From positions 496,001 to 560,000 of the forward strand of contig NW_025407825.1 of the NCBI RefSeq assembly GCF_003324165.1: a DNA stretch of 64,000 nucleotides. The letters run 5' to 3'. Numbering within the stretch: position 1 is the first letter of the stretch; every line of letters begins with the position of its first letter. Source of the DNA: Naegleria lovaniensis (lineage: Eukaryota; Heterolobosea; Eutetramitea; Acrasida; Naegleriidae). Below the pieces are notes generated by a model. That model saw nothing but the letters and a program-made list of their open reading frames with translations, did not search any database and was not told the DNA's origin. The position numbers were made by a program, and so were the translations under genes. Positions 52,207 through 61,108 of the stretch are shown in pieces.

Positions 52207-52968
52207 ATGCAAGAGAAATTTCCTTTAAACTCTCCACATGTTTTCAAAATTCTTCCGCTAGAATTAGTGGTAGAAATTGTTTCCCATTTACTTGCGGTGG
52301 ATTTGTATTATTTAGCTCAGTGTGATCGATATTTATTGAAATTGATATTTGATCAATCACCAGAAAAGATTCGCTTGTTGGAACGAAAGAAAATTCAATC
52401 CACGAAACAGTATGATACTTCGGATTTATATAGAAAAGACTTGGAAAATAACTATTCAAAACAATTCGCTCTTATTCAGCAAAACGTTTGGAAATCGCTT
52501 GTTCGTTGTTATTTTCCATATTTTGATTTAAATTTAAATATTCGGAATTGGATGCAAGTGGTGAGAAGAAGAGTGAAAAATTTAAAGACCTATAAACCTC
52601 ACTTGTTGCCATTGAATAGGTATTTCGACGAGAATGCAAACAAACCATACTCGAAAAATGCTATTGAGGAAGATGAGTGGCAGGAAGATGGTCTCGAATG
52701 CAACAAATCTTGTGGTGTTGTCAGTAATCAAGAATTGCCTGAACCTGTATTTATTGAAAATTGTGAACTTGTATATGAATGTCCAATGTCTCTTGACGAT
52801 ATTTCATTCAACAAGGTTTTTTCACGATCATCCAATTATTGTAACACCTGTAAGAAAAACGTCCTACTCATTTCATCAAAGGATGAGTTTAAAAGACAAA
52901 TTGGAAAGGAAGGAGTGTGTGTTGCTTTCAAAAACAAGGAAGAGCACGTGTTTATTGGCCTGTTGTGA
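52207..52968 (+). CDS. F-box-like protein
   Basis: A single exon of 253 residues. The start reads ILPLELVVEIVSHLLAVDLYYLAQCDRYL (in parts: LPLELVVEIVSHL then DLYYLAQCDR), an F-box pattern that would bind SKP1 in an SCF ubiquitin ligase. The C-terminal part holds several Cys (LECNKSCG, YECPMS, YCNTCKKN), perhaps one zinc site. No known substrate domain is recognised. It is divergent from the Kelch-BTB gene with 69 bp between start codons. Confidence 0.62.
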   Translation: MQEKFPLNSPHVFKILPLELVVEIVSHLLAVDLYYLAQCDRYLLKLIFDQSPEKIRLLERKKIQSTKQYDTSDLYRKDLENNYSKQFALIQQNVWKSLVRCYFPYFDLNLNIRNWMQVVRRRVKNLKTYKPHLLPLNRYFDENANKPYSKNAIEEDEWQEDGLECNKSCGVVSNQELPEPVFIENCELVYECPMSLDDISFNKVFSRSSNYCNTCKKNVLLISSKDEFKRQIGKEGVCVAFKNKEEHVFIGLL

Positions 52969-53280
52969 ATAAAGCGAGTTTTGAATTTGAAACATTAAGG
53001 TTTTTTGAATAGACATTGTCATTCTGTTCAATTATTCAAGTTTCGGAACCTTTTGTAAGATTTCATGTGAACACAAATTGCGCTTAGCGATTTCACCCGC
53101 CATTCAAAAATTCAGCTGAAAAAATAAACCGTTGTGGAGCGCACACAAAGATTGATTTCCATCATCATCATCAAATTACTGTTACTGCTCACTAGAAGAG
53201 GTGATTGCACTGTTGTTATTTGATTGATATAATATTATTTCCAATTACTAATTCTGTTGTACATTCCGAACACATAAATC
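52969..53280. other. intergenic region upstream of RFC3
   Basis: 312 bases with no open frame of note. It contains a small CAT/ATC microsatellite near 53158. A CCCGCC core near 53095 recalls E2F sites but does not match the full consensus. Confidence 0.5.
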
Positions 53281-54339
53281 ATGGTATTATGGGTTGATAA
53301 ACATCGTCCACTCACTCTGGACAAGATGCAAATTCATTCAGATGTATCTAAACAATTGAAGAATATTGTAGCAAGCGGTGATTTTCCACACTTGTTGATA
53401 TATGGACCATCGGGAGCTGGAAAGAAAACCCGTATTCAAGCGTTACTTCGTGAAATTTATGGAAGCAAAATTGATAAAGTGAAATTAGAGAATAAGGATG
53501 TAGCTGTTGGGTCTGATGAGTCAAAGACTGTTACAGTGACTGCTCTTTCCAGTGGTTATCATGTAGAATTTACACCAAGCGATAGCGGATATTATGATCG
53601 ATATGTGGTTGCAAATATGATTAAAGAAATAGCAGAGACCGAATCAATGGATTTTCAAGCATCTTCCTCAAATTTGAAAGTAATTGTGTTACATGAAGTT
53701 GACAACATGACAAGAGAAGCTCAGCAAGCATTGAGAAGAATTATGGAGAAATACGCCAAATCATGTAGAATGATTCTTTGTGCCAATTCAACATCGAAAA
53801 TAATTCCTCCAATAAGAAGTAGATGCATGGGAATTCGTGTTGCAGCTCCAGACGGTGAGGAAATTAAAGAAGTGTTGCGATTTGTTGCCAAGAAGGAAAG
53901 CATCAAGCTTATTGAAACCATTGAAAATCAAATTGTTGAAAAATGTGACGGTAATTTGAGACGAGCAATTTTAATGCTCGAAAGTGCCAAAGTTGAGAAA
54001 TATCCATTCACTAAAGATCAAGAAGTCAAGCTGCCAGGATGGGAACGATTTGTGGAAGATATTGCCAAATCCATCATTGAAGAACAATCTCCACAAAAAC
54101 TATTGAAAATAAGGGATGACTTTTTCCTGTTACTGACCAACTGTATCGCACCTGAGACAATCTTAAAGACGCTATTGAGCAAGCTTTTAGGTTTTATGGA
54201 TGGAGACCAAGCCCACAAAGTTATTTCACTGGCTGCTTTGTATGAGCACCGAATGAAATGTGGAAGCAAGCCAATATTCCATTTGGAAGCCTTCGTTGCA
54301 AAGGTCATGACTCTATGTCAAAACATGTTCACCTTCTAA
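53281..54339 (+). CDS. RFC3: replication factor C small subunit 3
   Basis: A single exon of 352 residues, the length of human RFC3. The start LWVDKHRPLTLDKM is the RFC3 (yeast Rfc5) signature. Walker A is YGPSGAGKKTRI (about residue 45), the Walker B-equivalent is VLHEVDNMT (about 140), and the SRC motif is IRSRCMGI. The clamp loader places PCNA on DNA. Its ATG context (TAAATC) lacks the A run seen in many neighbours. Confidence 0.95.
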   Translation: MVLWVDKHRPLTLDKMQIHSDVSKQLKNIVASGDFPHLLIYGPSGAGKKTRIQALLREIYGSKIDKVKLENKDVAVGSDESKTVTVTALSSGYHVEFTPSDSGYYDRYVVANMIKEIAETESMDFQASSSNLKVIVLHEVDNMTREAQQALRRIMEKYAKSCRMILCANSTSKIIPPIRSRCMGIRVAAPDGEEIKEVLRFVAKKESIKLIETIENQIVEKCDGNLRRAILMLESAKVEKYPFTKDQEVKLPGWERFVEDIAKSIIEEQSPQKLLKIRDDFFLLLTNCIAPETILKTLLSKLLGFMDGDQAHKVISLAALYEHRMKCGSKPIFHLEAFVAKVMTLCQNMFTF

Positions 54340-54402
54340 ATTATTAAACTCGTAGTTCAACATCCTCTTTTCATGATTTTGAACCATTAGATTGAGAATA
54401 TT

Positions 54403-55050
54403 CTATTCTTGTTGCTGTATGGAGACGCTATCAATCTGTGCATATCCATGTTTCTTTCGTTTTCTGCACACCGAACAAAAGTCAACTCCTAACACAATCG
54501 ATATTGAAATTCCAGTCTGTATCAAAAATGTTGAAATCACAAGAATGAGGATAACAATACTGCTTGTCAAAATGATCGACAAAATACTCTGTGGCATCTC
54601 ATTGGGGGCATGAATATCAACATTCAACACATAGGTGAGAACATCACTTGACAATGCAGGTCCACTAATCCCAAAATAAAAAGTATGCTCACTTCCTTTT
54701 GAAAAAGTAGAAAAGTTCTTATTCAAGGGAATGTAAAACTGATATTCTTTTTTTGTTGGAATTTTGTCAATACTTGCATACAATCCAAAAAAAGATGTTT
54801 GAGAATAAACATTGTTGCTTATCATATTTCCTTGGATGGTTAATACTTTTCCAAAAGCAACATTTGTGAATCGGATAATTTCAAATGACGAAGTTAAATT
54901 TGCCATAACATTAAAGGGTGTTGTTGCATTGGAACAATCAATGTTGATATGATCCGATTTTATAAAATTTATCATGCCCGTTAATATCAGTAAAAGTACA
55001 CCTCTGATTCCGAGTTTGAAGAATTGATGGCGTTCCTGAGTTGGTGCCAT
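54403..55050 (-). CDS. type I membrane protein of unknown function
   Basis: A single exon of 215 residues. A signal-like helix (GVLLLILTGMINF, about 18-30), a lumenal/extracellular domain of about 125 residues with two potential N-glycosylation sites (NATT, NLTS), one membrane helix (about 160-185) and a short cytosolic tail containing CRKRKKHGY. No family recognised. It and MAGOH are divergent, with only 20 bp between the two start codons. Confidence 0.65.
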   Translation of the reverse strand: MAPTQERHQFFKLGIRGVLLLILTGMINFIKSDHINIDCSNATTPFNVMANLTSSFEIIRFTNVAFGKVLTIQGNMISNNVYSQTSFFGLYASIDKIPTKKEYQFYIPLNKNFSTFSKGSEHTFYFGISGPALSSDVLTYVLNVDIHAPNEMPQSILSIILTSSIVILILVISTFLIQTGISISIVLGVDFCSVCRKRKKHGYAQIDSVSIQQQE

Positions 55051-55070
55051 TTTTTTTTTAAATTAAAAAA

Positions 55071-55689
55071 ATGAAACAAAGTCGGTTTTATGTTCGCTAC
55101 GTAGGTTTGAAAGATTAAAGGCTCAAAAGATGATCATCGGAATGAAATATTATATTCCATATTCAATTGCTGATCATATCATATTGATCATCAATAATTT
55201 GTTGATTCATTTTATTTCCGATAGTATGTTGGACATAAAGGAAGATTTGGTCATGAATACCTTGAAATAATATTTCATTCGGATGGATTGCTTGAATACA
55301 CAAATAATAGTGACTATAAAGGAGATGGAGAAATTAAAAAGCAGGTATATGTCACTGATATCGTTTTAGATCAATTGAAAAAGATGATTTTGGAGTCACA
55401 TATTTTAGAGTAAGTGAGAACAAGTTTACAGTACATTTCTTGAACATTTGAAAGTGAGGATGACAGGAAGTGGCCACTACCTGACAATGTAGGAAAATCA
55501 GAGTTAGAAATTGCTCTGGACAGGAGACATATTTCATTCTGTACAACAAAGATACAAACTCTTTCTGAAGTCGCCAAGTCAAAAGATCCAGAAGGTCTTA
55601 AAAACTTTTATTATTTGACTGCAGACCTGAAGGACATGGCCCTAACGATCATTAATATGCATTTCAAAATGAAACCAATTTTATATTAA
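55071..55689 (+). CDS. MAGOH: MAGOH, core exon-junction-complex protein
   Basis: Three short exons, 55071-55100, 55225-55409 and 55455-55689, give 149 residues (human 146), so no single open frame reveals it. Exon 1 encodes MKQSRFYVRY; exon 2 starts YVGHKGRFGHEYLE; exon 3 carries WPLPDNVGKSELEI, HISF and SKDPEGLKNFYYL, all near-identical to the very conserved MAGOH sequence. With Y14 it locks eIF4A3 on spliced mRNA. Introns are 124 and 45 nt, the latter among the shortest here. Its stop is 11 bp from the convergent NAT10 stop. Confidence 0.95.
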
Positions 55690-55700
55690 ACTCATATTTA

Positions 55701-58700
55701 TTAATGCTTCACTTGACGCTTCTTCTTTCCTCCCTTCTTGAAAAACTTGTTTTGGTATTGCTTTTCAATTTGCTTAATTTCCTTTTCACTCTTGAGCATG
55801 TACTTTTTCACTTCCTTTGGCTCTGTGTTTGCCTTGTCAGTTCCTACGCTGATGGACGAGCTTGTAAGGCCACCACTTTCTTCGATTCCTTTCTCAATAT
55901 CCTCTTCTGAAATACCTGTTATTTTATATTCGCCTTTCGAGATTACTTCTTGTAAAAATTCTTTTCTCTTTGGATCATCCTTTTTCTTTTTCTTTTCAGG
56001 TTCTTCTTGTTGTTCTTTGGCAATGGTCTTTCGCTTCTTGTTTTGTGTTGAGAATCGCTCGTCAGTTTCTTCGAGTGGTTTTTCGAAAAGATCGAGAATT
56101 TCCTTATTTGCAGGCTTCTTATTGTTCTCTTCATCCTCGTCGTCACTGTCCATCTTGTCAAGCTCATCAAAATCGACATTGCCCTTATCATTTTCAACAT
56201 CATTTTCATCATCACTGTTCATGGTTTGTTCATCATCATCGTCATCCTTTGATTTCTTTGAATGATTTGAAATAAATCTTTGCTTGTCTATGATCTTGAA
56301 ATACTTGACAAACTTTCGAACTGCCTTGTTGAAAAGTGCCAAAATTTGATTACTTTGCAAATCAATATCCTTTCCCACATCTTCAATCTTCTTATGTTGC
56401 AAGCCAACTCCAATCATGATTGCAGCCTGGGCATACGAAAGATTGAAAGGCATCCTGTTCAAGAAGAAAAATCTAGTAAGAGTTGGAAGAAGATCCAACA
56501 CTACGTGATAATCAACCAAGTTTTTAGAGTACGAAGTAAGTCTTTTAAGATCAAACTTGGAAATATACTGATCCATTTCAGCAACAGTCAATGACTTTGA
56601 GCCAAGTGCAGCAGAGTCTTCCATCTTGTAATCAAGAATACTTAATGTGAGAGCTGCATTGAAATTAGAAAAGTCATAAGCTAGTAATGAAAGGAATCTT
56701 CTCTTAAAATCTTCAACAAATGAATCCAGCCATTTTCTAGTCTCTGGTGGAGTAGTTGTCAATGCCTTGAGCATGACACAAGAGTGTTCTCCTGTTAATT
56801 CATTAGATGTTAAACGAATATAAACAGGAGCAAATCCATTCTTCTTCCAATAATTATAAAGTTGTTGAGTCATACCATAAGAAACACCCATGTAGTGAAC
56901 GGGTTCTGGTGGTCTCTCTTCAAGTGATTGCAACAATGGAGGCAATTCACTCTTACTACGTGGTTTGATATCTTCATGAGTAAGACCAACAGCTTTCACT
57001 TCAGTGACTTGTTGAGTTTGCTCTTCTTCAATAATTTCATCTAGATTTTGAATTTCATTTTGATAATACTTGGTGAGCAATTCAAGAGCTCTTGTACCAT
57101 AACCCATCTATGAACAATACCAATCACTAGAAATGACATTCATTCCAACAAAATACTTACTCTCTTATATTCAGGGTGTGTAGCAATTCTCACAACTCGT
57201 ACTCCAGATAAAGCAGCAAAATCTGACTCTTGGTATTGTCTAGAAACAAGATATGGAATTAAATCTCCACCAGGATTTAGACCCTTTGATAAGTTTGCAA
57301 GAACTGTTTGTCTATTGATTTTACCTTCCATGCATACTTGAATAACACAATAAATATCAGGAAGTGAGGAAGAATTTTCATCAATAGGTCCCAATAATAC
57401 GAATAAGTGATGAGATGGATGGTCTGACATTAATTGCAGATCGTTAGGTGTATTCTTGTAGTGAGATGAAACATATAAAGACATCATATTCTATTGACCA
57501 AAGTAGTATAAGACAACGTTCAACAAACAATAAGAGCCAAAACTTACATGTAAAAATGCTTCAGAAGCTTGGTTGTAAGAGAAAAGAGTATCACGGTTGA
57601 CATAATACAAGTTGCAGTCTGATGGATGAGGACACTTTGAGGTAATTGGGACAGCTGATGTGGCATCTAGACAGAGTAAATCGTAAAGCCAACGTTCGAC
57701 ATTGTCACCCTCACCGTATCTGATTGGCTCTTCAAGTTTGATTTCGAAATATTTTCGTGCACCTGAAGCCAATTTCCCTGATTGTTTTTGTCCTTTCTCT
57801 TTCAATTGTTCTAGTAATTTCAAAGACAACGATCGTCCAGTTCCCTCATAACCATTAATTGTTGATGAAATATAAATCAAATAAGGGCCTAATAATTTCT
57901 TAACGAGAGGCAAAGGAATGGCAGCAGCTTCGTCGATTACCAATAACTCACATTGGCCCAATTTTTGACTATCTTCAGGTTGAATATATTGAATAGTTTG
58001 TCTATGATTTTTAAAAATGTTCAATCTCACAACAGCGTTGTTAAAAGCAGGATTTGTAGATTGAACAATTTCAAAATCTTGTTGATCCTTATATTTCAAA
58101 CTTTCTAAACCCTTGACAATGAATTCGAAAAGAGTCTTCAAGTTCTCTGGACTTGGTGATGTGACGAAAATGTTTGAATAGCCATACGAAACTGCGGAAG
58201 CAATAGCAAGACCGAGAGCAGCAGATTTACCTCTACCTCTTGAAGCTAATAGAGCTACTGTCGTTTGGAGAGTTTTTTCTGAAATTGCATCAACAAACTT
58301 TAGAATTGCTTTGCCTTGATCCAAAGATTTTGCTTGAGAAACTAGAGTTCCGAGAGGTTGATGTTCTTCAAGTTTGTGCTTCAAATCTTGTAATTCTTTT
58401 TCTTTTGTTGATAATATGTGGTTTTCAAGTCTCTCTTCTTCATCCAATACCACTGGTTTAATATCCTTAATGTGTGAAGAAATTGGTAAAATATTCAACT
58501 GGTCGTCCACAACAAGACATTGTTTACATGAAGCTAGAGATAGTAAAAATCTTTCGTTAAATCTTGCTGTAATTTCTACATCTTCATGACCTGTTCTGAA
58601 ACGAGAATGAACATCCATGGTCATTGTATACAATTGCTTCAGTGATTGCATTTCAGGAAGCAATAAAACAACCATTCCTCCTCCTTCCACAGTTTCTATA

Positions 58701-59250
58701 GTTCTCGCCAAAACATTTGGAGTAATTCCTTCAAAATCTTGCAAAACTAACATTCCATAAGTATTACCGAGAATGTTTTGAGTCTCTTTAAAGTAGCAAT
58801 AACGAATATCATTCGCAGACAAAAACAAATTGAAAGGTGTGTTGAGATGCTTTTGTACTTCATCATCTCCTTGTTTTCCGTACTTTTTGATGATGGTTCT
58901 ATTTCTACTCTTGGCATCACTATCGGAACGGTTAATTCAATGTAAGGGTCATCCCGATGAAATGAATTGACTAATACTTACGCAATAAATCCCAAATCCT
59001 TCTTATAACACCAAAGAACGGAAGGTGAAGTCTTTACTCTAGCCTTTGCAAGCATATAATGTAAATTCACCAATTGTTCTCTTGCTCTATTTCCTACCAC
59101 CACGAAAAACGATCGGTGTCTCGTTTTTACGCAATTTTCAATCAATGTCTTGATACGGGCATCCAGTTTCTTCTTTTCTTGAGGTTTGTTCTGAGAGGAT
59201 GATGATGTTGATTGTTGAACCGATGATGATTTCTTTTGTTGTTGGCTCAT
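55701..59250 (-). CDS. NAT10: NAT10/Kre33 RNA cytidine acetyltransferase
   Basis: Exons 59250-58982, 58919-57548, 57490-57161 and 57107-55701 give 1125 residues. Blocks in order: RSFFVVVGNRAREQ and SVLWCYKKDLGF (N-terminal TmcA-like part), QDFEGITPN, VDDQLNILPISSH, the helicase-type ATP loop ASRGRGKSAALGLA, ELLVIDEAAAIPLPLVKKLL (Walker B), the GNAT fold with RIATHPEYKR-MGYGTRALELL (acetyl-CoA loop split by an intron), and GEHSCVMLK. The C-terminus is acidic then Lys-rich. It makes N4-acetylcytidine in 18S rRNA and tRNA in the nucleolus. Introns are 62, 57 and 53 nt. Confidence 0.96.
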
Positions 59251-59430
59251 TTTTTTGTTTCAAAGTTCAAACTTTTCGACGAATGGCCAGGCAACGATGT
59301 CAAATTAATGTGAACAAGTGTTTAATGTGTTTAGTTGTGATCCAAGAGTTGTGTTGAATATTTTAAATTCATTTTGATGGTATTGAAAATTCAGTGCAAT
59401 TACAGATTTATCAACCGTTCAAGACAAAAA

Positions 59431-61026
59431 ATGTCTACAAGTGAATCTTTGGAAGTCCATTCTTCGTCAAGATCACATAAAATAGCAATGAATCATGAGA
59501 GAAATAATTCTCTAAATTATTCTCTGCAATTAAATACAGAAAGGTTCAAAAGTTTATTATTATTGATAACAAGCATCGGAATGCTATTTAGAATTTGTAT
59601 AGCCATGTACCAGCCTCATTCTGGAAAATCAAATCCTCCAATGTATGGAGATTTTGAAGCACAGAGACATTGGATAGAGATTACCAAACATTTACCGATA
59701 TCGGAGTGGTATTTCTATGATCTGGAATATTGGGGATTGGATTATCCTCCACTCACTGCTTTTCATCATTATTTAATGGGAAAGTTTAGTGATCTATTTG
59801 GATTGTGTGAAGGATGTTTTGATTTCCTGTCCTCTCGAGGAAATCAATCTCATCAAACTGTTATGTTCATGAGAGTATCAGTCATTGTTTCGGATTTAGT
59901 ATTATATATTCCAGCTTGCTTTTTGTTATTGATGGAATTTAGAGAAAGATACAAGAATTCCATGTGGGAATGTATTTGGCTGATATGCTTTCCATCCCTA
60001 ATTCTAATTGATCATGGCCATTTCCAATTTAATAATATATTTTTGGGATTGACTTTACTTTCCATCTATTTCCTCATACAATTCCAAAAGAATGATTCTA
60101 ACCTGTTAAGCTTGAGCTTGGCGTGCTTGTTATTTGTTTGTTCTGTTTGTTACAAACAAATGGCTCTCTATTATTCTCTCTCCTTTTTCTTCTATATTCT
60201 TGCACAAAGCTTGAGCAGACCTAAGGCGTTTATGGTGGTCGCTCTGAGCGTGATCACATCATTTGGAATAATTTTTGCACCTTTTCTTATGCAAAGTAAT
60301 GGATTGAATGTATTTTTACAAGTGATTCACCGAATGTTTCCTTTCAAGAGAGGACTTTTTGAGGACAAAGTAGCTAGTTTTTGGTGCTCTACCTCAATTT
60401 TCATCAAATGGAATCAACTTTTTAACGAGAAAGCACTTGTTAGGCTTTCCACAATATCCACTCTAGTGGTTGCTCTTCCTTCTTGCTTACACTTATTCTA
60501 CAAGGTTTGGTCACTGAGAAACTCTGTATCATCACGCTATTTGCAGAATTTATTCTTCATTAATTTGGCCATTGTATCCTTCGCATTCTACTTATTTTCC
60601 TTTCAGGTGCATGAAAAGACCATTTTGCTTCCCTTACTACCATGCTTGCTAATTTATATTCAGAATATTCAGAAAGCATCATTATCTCAATTGATACCGT
60701 TTTTAAACATTGTCGCTTGCTTTAGCATGTATCCATTATTTATTAAGGACAACTTGAAGTTAGTTTACGTTCTTGTACAAATTTTGTCAATTATGATAAG
60801 CTGTGTGAATTTTGAAAAGCTAGGAAAACTGTTGAAGATGGTTGTGGTATTGAGCTTGATAGGAATGGTAGCAATTCACCTCACAATGCACTTTGTACAA
60901 CCTCCACAAAGATATCCAGATTTATTCACTTTGATGTGCACTACTTTTAGTTTTGCTCACTTCATCATGTTCACATTATTATTGTACGTGGTGCAATTTT
61001 ATACACTTGACACTAAGATGGAATAG
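59431..61026 (+). CDS. ALG6: ALG6 alpha-1,3-glucosyltransferase
   Basis: A single exon of 531 residues from 59431. About eleven membrane helices. The first lumenal loop has PPMYGDFEAQRHWIEI (the catalytic D after PPMYG) and LEYWGLDYPPLTAFHHYL, the ALG6/ALG8 signature; QRHW and the YWGLDYPPLTA string favour ALG6. It adds the first glucose from dolichol-P-glucose to the N-glycan precursor in the ER. I chose 59431 because six A precede it; the in-frame ATG at 59377 would add 18 residues. Confidence 0.9.
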   Translation: MSTSESLEVHSSSRSHKIAMNHERNNSLNYSLQLNTERFKSLLLLITSIGMLFRICIAMYQPHSGKSNPPMYGDFEAQRHWIEITKHLPISEWYFYDLEYWGLDYPPLTAFHHYLMGKFSDLFGLCEGCFDFLSSRGNQSHQTVMFMRVSVIVSDLVLYIPACFLLLMEFRERYKNSMWECIWLICFPSLILIDHGHFQFNNIFLGLTLLSIYFLIQFQKNDSNLLSLSLACLLFVCSVCYKQMALYYSLSFFFYILAQSLSRPKAFMVVALSVITSFGIIFAPFLMQSNGLNVFLQVIHRMFPFKRGLFEDKVASFWCSTSIFIKWNQLFNEKALVRLSTISTLVVALPSCLHLFYKVWSLRNSVSSRYLQNLFFINLAIVSFAFYLFSFQVHEKTILLPLLPCLLIYIQNIQKASLSQLIPFLNIVACFSMYPLFIKDNLKLVYVLVQILSIMISCVNFEKLGKLLKMVVVLSLIGMVAIHLTMHFVQPPQRYPDLFTLMCTTFSFAHFIMFTLLLYVVQFYTLDTKME

Positions 61027-61108
61027 GTTGTCTAAATACATGTTTCAATAATTTATTTACAGTGATCATGACATTTCGCGAAGGCGGCACACCTACATGA
61101 GATGATAA

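Noticed and set aside
53090-53105. E2F site upstream of RFC3
   Set aside because: The core TTTCACCCGCC has an extra base relative to the consensus, so I did not count it with the two clear sites.
55738-56265. Long Ser/Phe-rich plus-strand frame opposite the NAT10 tail
   Set aside because: It is the antisense shadow of a Lys/Glu/Asp-rich coding region; similar shadows lie opposite ERCC6, CCDC57-like, Ca2+-ATPase and CFAP44.
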